Shown piece after piece: positions 27,560 to 36,607 of a stretch of 64,000 bases of DNA. The position numbers and the translations under genes were made by a program. Below the pieces are notes generated by a model. It saw nothing but the letters and a program-made list of their open reading frames with translations. It was not told the DNA's origin and ran no database searches. The DNA is from Verrucomicrobiota bacterium (GTDB lineage: Bacteria; Verrucomicrobiota; Verrucomicrobiia; Opitutales; Opitutaceae): positions 1-64,000 of the forward strand of contig JAEYUW010000046.1 in assembly GCA_023432225.1 (NCBI GenBank), in the 5' to 3' direction. Numbering within the stretch: position 1 is the stretch's first letter; each line of letters starts with the position of its first letter.

Positions 27560-28321
27560 TCAGCCTTGGAGGAGCTTCGCCTCGACGCCGAGGATGCTGA
27601 AGATCAGCCCGAGCACGGCGCCCGTGAGGTAGAAAAACACCTGGCGCGTATCGATGACGCCGTGGGTGAAGTCGGCGAGGTGGCCGAAAATTTGCAGCGA
27701 TTCGGCGGTGCTTTTCAGAGGCGAGAAGGCCTCCTGTTGCAGAAGTGCCGCGTCCGCGAGGTAACTCAGGCCCATGATCAGCGCGAAGAGGATCGTGAAG
27801 CACAGGATGCCGGCGACGGCCTGGCTCCGCGTGACGGCGCTGGAGAAAATCCCGACCGCGATGAACATCAGGCCGCTGATCGCGATGAAGGCGTAGCCGC
27901 CGACGAGCGGGCCCCAGTCGAGCAGGCGGGCGTCGCGCGCGTAGTGCACCAGCACGTAGTGAAAGCCCGCGGTGGAGCCCCACAGCAGGATGTAGAGCAG
28001 GTAAGCGGCGCCGAATTTGCCGAGGACGACTTCCGTCGTGGTGACGGGCGTCGTGAGCAGCGTCTCGAGCGTGCCGAGGCGGCGTTCCTCGGCGAGCGAC
28101 TTCATCGTGAGCAGCGGCACCATGAAGAACACGGGAATCCAGAAAAACTGGAAAAAGGTCGCGGCCGGCAGCGCTTCGCGGGGCGCGCTCGTGTAGTCGT
28201 CGAGCATGATCGCGAAGATGAACCCCATCACGCCGAGGAAGAGCACGGCCGCGACGTAGGTGCTCGGGTTGAAGAGCAGCGAGCGGATTTCGTGCGAGAG
28301 GATGGTGAGAAAGTGGCGCAT
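27560..28321 (-). CDS. ABC-2 type transporter permease, GldF-like
   Basis: 253-aa integral membrane protein with about six hydrophobic segments. The N-terminus LTILSHEIRSLLFNPSTYV is characteristic of ABC-2 permeases, and SLAEERRLGTLETLLTTPVT is the cytoplasmic EExxxGT segment that contacts the ATPase. It pairs with the downstream GldG-like protein and the ATPase encoded upstream at 28490-29515, from which it is separated by a repeat-filled gap of 168 bp. ATG 28321. Confidence 0.9.
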   Translation of the reverse strand: MRHFLTILSHEIRSLLFNPSTYVAAVLFLGVMGFIFAIMLDDYTSAPREALPAATFFQFFWIPVFFMVPLLTMKSLAEERRLGTLETLLTTPVTTTEVVLGKFGAAYLLYILLWGSTAGFHYVLVHYARDARLLDWGPLVGGYAFIAISGLMFIAVGIFSSAVTRSQAVAGILCFTILFALIMGLSYLADAALLQQEAFSPLKSTAESLQIFGHLADFTHGVIDTRQVFFYLTGAVLGLIFSILGVEAKLLQG

Positions 28322-28330
28322 GGGTGAGGA

Positions 28331-28487
28331 GCGGTCAGCGATCAGCGATCAGCGGTCAGCGTTCAGCTCGGAAGGGTGAATGCGTGGTGGCTCCGCCACG
28401 AGACGGCGACGAGCGCTCAAGCAGGCGCCAATCGACGGTCAGCCGCCGAAGGCAGGGCGCTGAAAGCTGACCGCTGAAAGCTGACGG
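28331..28487. repeat. Inverted GATCAGCG/GCTGAAAGCTGA short-word repeats
   Basis: Left arm 28331-28370 repeats GCGATCAGCGATCAGCG and variants; right arm about 28459-28487 repeats GCTGAAAGCTGACCGCTG on the opposite sense. Between them is a small hairpin GTGGTGGCTCCGCCAC near 28384. The whole fills the gap between the ATPase and permease genes of one operon. A related word occurs at 62137-62166. Confidence 0.75.
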
Positions 28488-28489
28488 CT

Positions 28490-29515
<1,026 letters not shown>

Positions 29516-29654
29516 GCGGCAAAGTGCGGACGCTGCGCCATTAACACGGGCTTTTGACGTGTGTCGCAAGCGCCGAAGTCGCGTGAGGCGCCCGCAGACT
29601 CCGGTCGCGAGAATCCCGTGCACGGAGCGCCCGAGCTACCGAGAAAACCGCACG

Positions 29655-30680
29655 CTAGGCCACTTCCTTGCCTAACGTGACCTCGCCGGCGCGGAAGCGT
29701 TCCGTCGCGCCCGCGTCGGTGCGCACGATCAGCGAGCCTTCGTCGTCGATGCCGATGGCCGTGCCGCGGACCGTGCGGGTGCCTTGGATGACGGAGACGG
29801 GTTTGCCGCGCAGCGTGTCGTAGCGGTGCCACAGCTCGGCGAAGCGCGCGCGATACGAGCCGTCGAGGAACTGGGCGTAGGCGTGCAGCACGCGACCGAT
29901 GAGGGCGGCGGCGAATTTGTTCAGGTCGAGCGGCGCGCCAGTCTCGTCGGCGAGCGAGGTGGCGATGCGGCGCAAGTCGGGCGGCAGATCGGTGGCGCGG
30001 CCGTTGACGTTGAGCCCGAGGCCGAAGACGAGGTCGCGCACTTGGTCGGCATCGATGCGCGCTTCGGTGAGCATGCCGCCGGCCTTGCGGCCGCTGAGGA
30101 AGAGATCGTTGGGCCACTTGAGGCCGGGCGAGAGCTTGCAGAAATTTTCCACGAGTTCGCACACGCTGACGCCGAGCCAGAGCGTGAAATCTTGCAGGCG
30201 CGCGGGCTCGAGTTGCGGACGGAAGACGAACGTCGCGTAGAGATTGCCGCTGTGGGTGCTGTGCCACGGCCGACCGCGCCGACCCCGGCCGCGCGTCTGG
30301 GCGCGGGCGAGAATGACGAGCGGCACGGCTTCGTCGGCGGCGAGGCGGCGTTCGGCTTCGCTGTTGGTGCTGTCGACGGTGTCGAGGCACACGAGGTGCG
30401 GCACGCGCGTGCGTCCGAGGTGCGTGCGGATGAGCGCATCGTGAAGCTTGGCGGGAGGCGCGATCAGCCGGTAACCGCGGCGCGGCTCGGAGCGGATATC
30501 GAAGCCTTCCTCGATGAGGCGCTTCAGGTGAAAAAAGACCGCGACGCGGGAGACGCCGAGCTGTTTGGCCAGTCGCGTGCCGGTGACGAGTTCGCCGGGG
30601 TGGGCGAGGAATTCGCGCAGGATCGTGACGTCGGTGTCGGGCACGCGGGGGAAATTGGCGCGGTGTTCGCGTCGAGGCAA
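29655..30680 (-). CDS. birA: Biotin operon repressor / biotin-protein ligase
   Basis: 341 aa. The N-terminal winged helix (about 18-75, TRLAKQLGVSRVAVFFHLKRL) suggests a group II BirA able to repress as well as ligate. The ligase core has DTVDSTNSEAERR, the biotin loop GRGRRGRPWHSTHSGNLYAT, KWPNDLFLSGRKAGGML and the C-terminal SH3-like IGIDDEGSLIVRTDAG. It attaches biotin to the carboxyl carrier protein of acetyl-CoA carboxylase, whose accA is in this window. ATG 30680. Confidence 0.93.
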   Translation of the reverse strand: MPRREHRANFPRVPDTDVTILREFLAHPGELVTGTRLAKQLGVSRVAVFFHLKRLIEEGFDIRSEPRRGYRLIAPPAKLHDALIRTHLGRTRVPHLVCLDTVDSTNSEAERRLAADEAVPLVILARAQTRGRGRRGRPWHSTHSGNLYATFVFRPQLEPARLQDFTLWLGVSVCELVENFCKLSPGLKWPNDLFLSGRKAGGMLTEARIDADQVRDLVFGLGLNVNGRATDLPPDLRRIATSLADETGAPLDLNKFAAALIGRVLHAYAQFLDGSYRARFAELWHRYDTLRGKPVSVIQGTRTVRGTAIGIDDEGSLIVRTDAGATERFRAGEVTLGKEVA

Positions 30681-30686
30681 GCGGTG

Positions 30687-31211
30687 CTACTTTTTCGCGC
30701 CGTTTGAAACGTCGATCACGTGCTGGAGCCGTTCGTTTTCCTCGGCGGCTTTTTGCGCTTCGTAGGCGGCGCGCGCGCGATCGGAGAAGGAGGGCGTGAG
30801 GAAGGGGATGTGCCAGCGGTTGAGCGCCATGTCCAAGGCGTTCATGTTCGCTTCGGCGAGGCGGACGGCCTTCCTCGTGATTTCCTGCTGGCTGAGCGCG
30901 TCGTCGCCGCGGAGTTCCTGCTGTTTTTTTTCCACGACCTTGTAGTCGGGCAGGTAGACGATGCCGTCTTTCTCGACGGTCTCGGTGTTGCCGGAAGCGG
31001 CGGCGGTGGCTTTGCGGGCGGCTTCCTCTTTCGCGGCTTTTTTGGCGGCGTCGCTCTTGGCGGGATTGAACTTCGGCAGGCGGGAAAGCAGCGCCTCGCT
31101 CGTGCGAACGGAGGAGGTGGGCGTCGGCGGCGGCGGATCGGCGCGCAGCGGCAAAGCGGCGAGGAGAATGGCCGAGATGATCGGCGCGAGAAGGCGTCGG
31201 GGCGGGCGCAT
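30687..31211 (-). CDS. Secreted protein of unknown function, paralog of its upstream neighbour
   Basis: 174 aa with a signal peptide (MRPPRRLLAPIISAILLAALPLRA, cleavage after LRA). The mature part has a Lys/Ala-rich region, then EKDGIVYLPDYKVVEKK, and ALNRWHIPFLTPSFSDRARAAYE near the C-terminus. These two blocks recur in the next gene upstream. It ends 6 bp before birA, so it may be co-transcribed with it. ATG 31211 is selected by the signal peptide; an upstream in-frame ATG would bury it. Function is unknown. Confidence 0.75.
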   Translation of the reverse strand: MRPPRRLLAPIISAILLAALPLRADPPPPTPTSSVRTSEALLSRLPKFNPAKSDAAKKAAKEEAARKATAAASGNTETVEKDGIVYLPDYKVVEKKQQELRGDDALSQQEITRKAVRLAEANMNALDMALNRWHIPFLTPSFSDRARAAYEAQKAAEENERLQHVIDVSNGAKK

Positions 31212-31257
31212 CACGGCAACGACAAGGTGGCGCGGCGAAGGTTTGGGGCGCGAGCGG

Positions 31258-31809
31258 TTATTTCCGGCCTTCCTTGGGGAGTTTGCGGAAGTCGAGGGCG
31301 TCGCGGAGTTCCTGCGCGGCGCGGGGATCGATGCGTTCCACGGCACCGGCCAGATCGAGGAAGCGCGTGAACTCGCTGCGGAAGCGCTGCGATTCATAAC
31401 GGGACCGGGCGCGCGCGCTGAACGGGGCCGAGAGGAGCGGGATGTGCCAGCGGTTGAGCAGCAGCTCGAGGTTCGTCATGTCCGCCTCGAGGCGGCGGAT
31501 TTCGCGGCGGGTGATGGTGTCACTTTTCAACCAGTCGTCCGCGCGCGGCTCGGCGACTTTCTTTTCGATGACGGTGTAGTCGGGGAAGATGACTACGCCG
31601 TCCTTTTCGATGGGGCCGTCGGCGGCTTCGACGGAGGTGGCCGCGGGCTTGGGTAAGGCCGATTGCGCGGCGTCGAATTTTGGCAGCAAAGCTCGCACGG
31701 CATTTTGCGTGCGCGGCGACAAGCGCGGCGCGGGAGGGTCGGCCCGAAGTGGAACTGTCAAGCAGCCGGCAGCGAACCAGCAAACGATCGTGCACCGGGG
31801 CGAGCGCAT
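31258..31809 (-). CDS. Secreted protein of unknown function, paralog of its downstream neighbour
   Basis: 183 aa with a signal peptide (MRSPRCTIVCWFAAGCLTVPLRA). Shared blocks with the neighbour: EKDGVVIFPDYTVIEKK and LLNRWHIPLLSAPFSARARSRYE, plus the LRADPP junction after the signal sequence. The C-terminus carries an extra 30 residues (DPRAAQELRDALDFRKLP). The two genes are 46 bp apart, indicating tandem duplication and divergence. I do not recognise a family. Likely periplasmic. Confidence 0.75.
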   Translation of the reverse strand: MRSPRCTIVCWFAAGCLTVPLRADPPAPRLSPRTQNAVRALLPKFDAAQSALPKPAATSVEAADGPIEKDGVVIFPDYTVIEKKVAEPRADDWLKSDTITRREIRRLEADMTNLELLLNRWHIPLLSAPFSARARSRYESQRFRSEFTRFLDLAGAVERIDPRAAQELRDALDFRKLPKEGRK

Positions 31810-31855
31810 CACGGGTGCGACAGTGATGCGTCCGGGAAGTTCGGTCAAACGACCG

Positions 31856-32872
31856 TTACGGCTTGCCGAAGTCCTCGGCGTGCGCGCGCAGGCGCGGCCA
31901 GTGGATGTCGGGGATCGAGGCGCCGAGGTGTTGCACGGTCTCGGCGCCCATGCGCGAGCCGATCGCGCCGGCGAGGGCGAGCGATTTGTCGCGGAGGTAG
32001 CCGTAGAGAAAACCCGCGGCCCACGCGTCGCCGGCGCCGGTGGTGTCGATCACGCGTTCGACGCTGACGGGGAAGATGCGGTGCAGCTCGCTGCCTTGGG
32101 CGACCCACGCGCCGTCTTTGCCCATCTTCACGGCGGCGACCCCGCCGAACTGCGCGAGTTCGCGGGCGTAGTTTTCGTAGCTGTCGTCGCGACGGAAGAG
32201 CGCTTTGGCTTCGTCTTCGTTGCCGATGACGACGTCGATGCCCTGGCGCAGTTGGGCGAAGATCCAGTCGCGCGCGACGTTGACGACTTCGAAGGAGGCG
32301 AGGTCGAGGCTGAGCGTGCAGCCGGCGGCGCGGGCGGTGGTCATGACTTTCTCGGCCAGCGCAGGGTTGAACATCAGGTAGCCTTCGATGTGGGCGTGGC
32401 GGCAGCCTTTGAAGTCGTCGACGCTGATCTCTTCCGGACGCAGCGTCATGGCGGCGCCGAGGTGCGTGCGCATGGTGCGCTGGCCGTCGGGCGTGACCAT
32501 GGACAGGCAGCGGCCGTTGGGGAGCGTGGCGCGCTTGAAGCGCGAGCCGTCGCCGCCGGCGGCGACGAAGTTCTCGTAGTAGTTCTCCGCGGTGATGTCG
32601 CCGCCGATCTTGCCGAGGAAAGTGGTTTTGAGGCCGAGCTTGGTGGCGCCGAGCGTGGTGTTGGCCGCGGAGCCGCCGGGCATCATGGCGATGCGCTCGC
32701 CGATGTGGCGCAGCAGGGCGACGATGTCTTCGTCGTCGACGAGCACCATGCCACCTTTTTCGCCGGGGACGTGCTGTTTCAGAAAGGCGTCGTCGATGTG
32801 CGCGAGCAGATCCATGATCGGATTGCCGACGCCGATGAGTTCAAAGGAGTGCGGTGCGGTGTGCTTGGCCAT
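31856..32872 (-). CDS. PfkB-family sugar or nucleoside kinase
   Basis: 338 aa. The N-terminus FELIGVGNPIMDLLAHIDD and the GGSAANTTLGATKLG motif are PfkB signature 1; DTTGAGDAWAAGFLYGYL is signature 2 with the catalytic Asp (GAGD). The length and the MPGGSAANT context resemble adenosine/ribokinase-type enzymes, but the substrate cannot be fixed from sequence. ATG 32872 (MAKHTAPHSF) is chosen; the 110 residues encoded upstream are Arg/His-rich and overlap another gene antisense-wise. Confidence 0.88.
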   Translation of the reverse strand: MAKHTAPHSFELIGVGNPIMDLLAHIDDAFLKQHVPGEKGGMVLVDDEDIVALLRHIGERIAMMPGGSAANTTLGATKLGLKTTFLGKIGGDITAENYYENFVAAGGDGSRFKRATLPNGRCLSMVTPDGQRTMRTHLGAAMTLRPEEISVDDFKGCRHAHIEGYLMFNPALAEKVMTTARAAGCTLSLDLASFEVVNVARDWIFAQLRQGIDVVIGNEDEAKALFRRDDSYENYARELAQFGGVAAVKMGKDGAWVAQGSELHRIFPVSVERVIDTTGAGDAWAAGFLYGYLRDKSLALAGAIGSRMGAETVQHLGASIPDIHWPRLRAHAEDFGKP

Positions 32873-32958
32873 GGGCGGAGGACGGAAAACAGAGGACGAG
32901 GGCAGCGGACGGGAACGGAGGAGGCGGGCGGCGCGCTGAGCTTCGGAAGAGGCGCGGC

Positions 32959-33468
32959 TCAGAGCGTGACCGTCATGCTCGTGGCGAGGATCGGTTCTTC
33001 GTCGACTTCGATGAGAATCGAGTAGTCGCCGGGTTGTTGGAACGTGAGGTTGCGCACTTCGTTGATCAGATTGATGCGGTGCAGCGGGCTGCCGGACTCG
33101 AATTCGCGGTGGATGAGTTCGCTGAGCCGCGTGGGATCGAGCCCCATGGAGATTTTGATGCGGTGTTTGCCGGGCGTGACGTCCGTCAACGTCATGAACC
33201 ACACCATGTAGGGGTGGACGACGGGGAAGGCGCGGCCCTTGATGTTCGAGAAGACACCGAGGATCGTGTGTTTACCGGTGCCCGGGTCGATGTGGACACC
33301 GTCGCACGTCAACCAGACGAGAAGCTGAGGTTTGGCCTGCACAGCGCAGCAAAATCCGGGGGCGGCGCCGTGCTGGCAAAGCTTTTTCTGCGGAGGGTAG
33401 GCCCAGACTTCGACTGGCCCGAATGAATCTCGCTCACGCGCCGCCCTGATGTATCCCGAGTCGGTCAT
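32959..33468 (-). CDS. Conserved-looking beta-rich protein of unknown function
   Basis: 169 aa from ATG 33468. Residues 45-169 (KPQLLVWLTCDGVHIDPGTG, VVHPYMVWFMTLTDVTPGKH, GDYSILIEVDEEPI) form alternating strands like a small immunoglobulin-type or C2-like fold, reminiscent of the DUF6941 group. The first 44 residues contain four Cys within about 15 residues and a His (KKLCQHGAAPGFCCAVQ), so they may be a genuine extension or an incorrect start; GTG 33342 would give 127 aa. Its gap to the kinase gene holds the GAGGACGAGG purine word. Confidence 0.6.
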   Translation of the reverse strand: MTDSGYIRAARERDSFGPVEVWAYPPQKKLCQHGAAPGFCCAVQAKPQLLVWLTCDGVHIDPGTGKHTILGVFSNIKGRAFPVVHPYMVWFMTLTDVTPGKHRIKISMGLDPTRLSELIHREFESGSPLHRINLINEVRNLTFQQPGDYSILIEVDEEPILATSMTVTL

Positions 33469-33509
33469 GTGATTGGGGGCGTGGTCGCCCGCTTGTTGGC
33501 TACGTTTTT

Positions 33510-33534
33510 GGGCCGGTCACAGACCGGCCCTACC
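33510..33534. repeat. Single hairpin element with CCCTAC border
   Basis: GGGCCGGTC-aca-GACCGGCCC followed by TAC. It has the same architecture and GGGCCGG stem as the elements at 36348 and 37317. It lies upstream of pyrG. Confidence 0.7.
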
Positions 33535-33618
33535 GCTCCTTCGCCGCGGCACATTTCACGCGCGCTGCCCCAGCTTTTTCTTGTGTCGCGACATGGCGCA
33601 CCCGATACCCTAAAGCCC

Positions 33619-35223
33619 GTGAAATACATTTTCGTGACAGGCGGTGTGGTTTCATCCTTGGGCAAGGGTCTCACGGCGGGCTCGCTCGGCGCGTTGCTCG
33701 AGACGCGTGGGCTCTCCGTGCGCATCCAGAAATTCGACCCGTATCTCAACGTCGATCCGGGCACGATGAGCCCGTATCAGCACGGCGAGGTTTACGTGCT
33801 CGACGACGGCGCGGAGACCGACCTCGACCTGGGCCATTACGAGCGCTTCACGAGCGGCAAACTCAGCCGCGCGAACAGCCTTTCGTCCGGCCAGATCTAC
33901 GAGGCCGTGATCGCGAAGGAGCGGCGCGGTGACTATCTCGGCAAGACCGTGCAGGTGATCCCGCACGTCACGAACGAGATCAAGGACCGCATCTACAAGG
34001 GCGGCAAGGGCGTCGACGTGCTCATCACCGAGATCGGCGGCACGACCGGCGACATCGAGGGCCTGCCGTTCATCGAGGCGCTGCGTCAGTTCGCGCTCGA
34101 GGTCGGTCCGCGCGAGTGCGTTTTCATTCACGTGACGCTCGTCCCCTACGTCGGCGCGGCCGGTGAGATGAAGACGAAGCCCACGCAGCAATCCGTCGCG
34201 AAGCTGCGCGAGATCGGCATTCAGCCGCACATCGTCGTGTGCCGTTGCGAGCACCCGTTGCCGCTCGAGATGCGCGAGAAAATCTCGATGTTCTGCAACG
34301 TCCCGGTGAAGGCAGTCATCGCCGCCGAGGACGTCGAGTCGTCGATCTACGAACTGCCGCTCATGCTCCAGAACCAGGGCATGGACCAGCTCGTGTGCGA
34401 TCTGCTCGGCATCAAAAACAAGGCACCCGCGAAAAACATCTGGAGCGACATCGTCCACCGCATCAAGTCGCCCAAACACGAGGTGAACATCGGTGTCGTC
34501 GGCAAATACATCGAGCTGCAGGACGCCTACAAGTCCGTCTACGAGTCGCTCGCGCACGCCGGCATCGCGAATCATTGCCGCGTGAACATCATTCGCGTCG
34601 ACGCGGAGGACCTCGAAACGAAGAGCGGCCTCGCGGCGCTCAAGAAGCTCGACGGCATCCTCGTGCCCGGCGGCTTTGGCGACCGCGGCATCGAGGGCAA
34701 GATCGCGGCGGCGAAGTTCGCCCGCGAAAACAAACTGCCTTATTGGGGCCTCTGCCTCGGCATGCAGGTCGCGGTGATCGAGTTTACCCGCAACGTCCTC
34801 GGTTTGAAGAAAGCGAACTCCATGGAGTTCGACGAGAAGACGCCCGATCCCGTGATCGCGCTCATGGATGAACAGCGCAACGTCGTCCAGAAGGGCGGCA
34901 CGATGCGCCTCGGCGCCTACGCGTGTCAGCTGAAGGCCGGCACGCTCGCGCGCCGCGCTTACGGCCAGGACACCGTGACGGAGCGCCACCGCCATCGTTA
35001 CGAGGTCAACAACGACTACATCGAGCGCCTCGAGAAAAAAGGCATGGTCATCTCCGGCTGGAATCCGAAGCGCGGCCTCGTCGAAGTCATCGAGCTGAAG
35101 GATCACCCGTGGTTCGTCGGCACGCAGGCGCACCCTGAGTTCCAGTCCAAGCCCAACAAGGCGCACCCGCTCTTTGCTTCGTTCATCGCGGCCGCGATCA
35201 AACGGCACGGTGCGAAGAAGTAA
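33619..35223 (+). CDS. pyrG: CTP synthase
   Basis: Makes CTP from UTP with glutamine and ATP. 534 aa, the usual length. The synthetase domain begins KYIFVTGGVVSSLGKGLTAG and contains the Mg/ATP and allosteric segments EIGGTTGDIEGLPF. The glutamine amidotransferase domain has the oxyanion region GGFGDRGIEGK, catalytic Cys in YWGLCLGMQVAV and the His/Glu pair in AHPEFQSKP. GTG 33619 is the start that gives the conserved (M)KYIFVTGG beginning; an upstream start would add 50 unrelated residues covering a repeat. Confidence 0.96.
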   Translation: MKYIFVTGGVVSSLGKGLTAGSLGALLETRGLSVRIQKFDPYLNVDPGTMSPYQHGEVYVLDDGAETDLDLGHYERFTSGKLSRANSLSSGQIYEAVIAKERRGDYLGKTVQVIPHVTNEIKDRIYKGGKGVDVLITEIGGTTGDIEGLPFIEALRQFALEVGPRECVFIHVTLVPYVGAAGEMKTKPTQQSVAKLREIGIQPHIVVCRCEHPLPLEMREKISMFCNVPVKAVIAAEDVESSIYELPLMLQNQGMDQLVCDLLGIKNKAPAKNIWSDIVHRIKSPKHEVNIGVVGKYIELQDAYKSVYESLAHAGIANHCRVNIIRVDAEDLETKSGLAALKKLDGILVPGGFGDRGIEGKIAAAKFARENKLPYWGLCLGMQVAVIEFTRNVLGLKKANSMEFDEKTPDPVIALMDEQRNVVQKGGTMRLGAYACQLKAGTLARRAYGQDTVTERHRHRYEVNNDYIERLEKKGMVISGWNPKRGLVEVIELKDHPWFVGTQAHPEFQSKPNKAHPLFASFIAAAIKRHGAKK

Positions 35224-35226
35224 GTT

Positions 35227-35545
35227 GAACCACAGACGAACACTGATGGACACCGCTGCTTGGCCCATCTGATCTTCGGAAGAAATCTATGAACCGCCCT
35301 CGTCTCGTCCTCACGCTTTGCACCCTGTGTGTTTTGCTCCTGGCGGGGTGTTCCGTCTTCAAATCCTCTCAGCCTCCATCTCGTCAAATTGGCGAGCCGA
35401 GTAACGACGAACAGCAGCGCCAGGCCGACCGGAAGGCGCTCCAGACCGGCCAGAAGCCGCAGCCCGTCAGTCACACGCGGGAGTGAAACAATCGGCTCGC
35501 GCTCGGCCTCACTTCATCTGTGTGAATCTGTGTTCATCTGTGGTT
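35227..35545. repeat. Inverted AACCACAGA...GAACAC short-word repeats flanking a lipoprotein gene
   Basis: 35227-35253 reads AACCACAGACGAACACTGA and onward; 35512-35545 carries the opposite-sense version (CATCTGTGTGAATCTGTG, then TTCATCTGTGGTT). The arms are about 30 bp and lie on either side of the 65-codon lipoprotein gene. The word repeats with a period of about 10-12 bp inside each arm. Confidence 0.75.
35289..35486 (+). CDS. Small lipoprotein
   Basis: 65 aa: basic N-terminus, hydrophobic stretch and a lipobox LLAG-Cys21, so the mature protein is a 45-residue lipid-anchored, Gln/Arg/Ser-rich peptide. It resembles small entericidin-like or unknown lipoproteins only in layout. ATG 35289. 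It stands between pyrG and kdsA and is bracketed by inverted repeat arms. Function unknown. Confidence 0.8.
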   Translation: MNRPRLVLTLCTLCVLLLAGCSVFKSSQPPSRQIGEPSNDEQQRQADRKALQTGQKPQPVSHTRE

Positions 35546-35559
35546 AGTTTCCCGCCTTC

Positions 35560-36351
35560 ATGATTTTCGATCCGAAGAAGCTCCTCCTCATCGCCGGCCC
35601 GTGTTCGCTCGAGAACGAGACCGTTTGCCGCGCCGTCGCCACCACGCTCCAGCAACTCGCCGCGACGCACCCGGAGCTGAACATCGTTTTCAAAGGCTCG
35701 TTCGACAAAGCCAACCGCACCTCGTTGGGCGGCGATCGCGGCACGGGCATGGAGGAAGGCCTCAAGCTCCTCGCGCTCATCAAACGCGAGTTCGGTTTCC
35801 CGGTGCTCACCGACATCCACGAGCGTCTGCAAGCCGAGCCCGTCGCGCAGGTGTGCGACGTGTTGCAGATTCCCGCGTTCCTCTGCCGTCAGACCGATCT
35901 GCTCCTCGCCGCCGCCGCCACCGGCAAGACGGTGAACGTGAAGAAGGGCCAGTTTCTTTCGCCGCAGGAAATGGAGTTCGTCGTCGGCAAATTGCGCGAC
36001 GGCAAAGCCGCCGAAATCTGGCAGACCGAGCGCGGCACGACTTTCGGTTATCAAAACCTCGTCGTCGACATGCGCTCGTTCGCGATGATGAAGGCGCTCG
36101 GCTATCCCGCGATCTTCGACGCCACGCACAGCGTCCAGCTGCCCGGCGCGGCCGGTGGCAAGTCCGGCGGACGCCGCGAGTTCGTGCCGCCGCTCGCGAA
36201 GGCCGCGCTCGCCGCCGGTGCCGACGGACTCTTCATCGAAACGCATCCCGATCCGGCTAACGCGATCTCCGATGGTCCGAACATGATTCCCCTGCCGGAG
36301 TTGCCGAAGCTCATCGCGCAGTGCCTCGCGATCTGGCGCGCGGCGCGGTAG
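35560..36351 (+). CDS. kdsA: 3-deoxy-8-phosphooctulonate synthase
   Basis: Condenses phosphoenolpyruvate with arabinose 5-phosphate to Kdo-8-phosphate for lipopolysaccharide core, indicating an outer membrane with Kdo. 263 aa; family motifs include IAGPCSLENETVC, FKGSFDKANRTSLGGDRG, VLTDIHERLQ, LQIPAFLCRQTDLL, and FDATHSVQLPG. The C-terminus ends in FIETHPDPANAISDGPNM then LAIWRAAR. The TAG stop (36349-36351) falls inside the GTAGGG border of a hairpin element, so the repeat sets the end of the protein. Confidence 0.95.
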   Translation: MIFDPKKLLLIAGPCSLENETVCRAVATTLQQLAATHPELNIVFKGSFDKANRTSLGGDRGTGMEEGLKLLALIKREFGFPVLTDIHERLQAEPVAQVCDVLQIPAFLCRQTDLLLAAAATGKTVNVKKGQFLSPQEMEFVVGKLRDGKAAEIWQTERGTTFGYQNLVVDMRSFAMMKALGYPAIFDATHSVQLPGAAGGKSGGRREFVPPLAKAALAAGADGLFIETHPDPANAISDGPNMIPLPELPKLIAQCLAIWRAAR

Positions 36352-36476
36352 GGCCGGTTTTAACCGGCCCGAGGACTTGCGATTCCGAGCGCAACGCTGC
36401 GGACGGCGAGCGCGCTGCCGTTGCGCGAAGATCTCGCTGCGCCTCGCCTTCGTGGGCCGGTTAAAACCGGCCCTAC
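36348..36476. repeat. Two-ended GTAGGGCCGG hairpin element
   Basis: Left end GTAGGGCCGGTTTTAACCGG at 36348 and right end CCGGTTAAAACCGGCCCTAC ending about 36475. Each end is a hairpin on the stem GGGCCGGTT/AACCGGCCC. About 80 bp of other sequence lie between. It covers the kdsA stop codon. The remaining gap up to 36607 shows nothing else. Confidence 0.8.
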
Positions 36477-36607
36477 CGCAATCACCATAAGCGCTCGCTC
36501 GCGCCGCCACCGTCGTTTTTCTACCCACGCAACGCGTCCTTCCTCCGCCCGCCGCGGCATTGACCGACACGGCCCGCCGCCGCAACTTCGCGCAAAACAA
36601 CATCCTC

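Noticed and set aside
24565..27600. Very long plus-strand open frame (over 1000 codons) opposite the DUF4340-like and GldG-like genes
   Set aside because: It is the antisense of two well-supported genes; its product is Gly/Asp/Glu/Val-repetitive as expected from GC-rich codon mirrors, with no motif.
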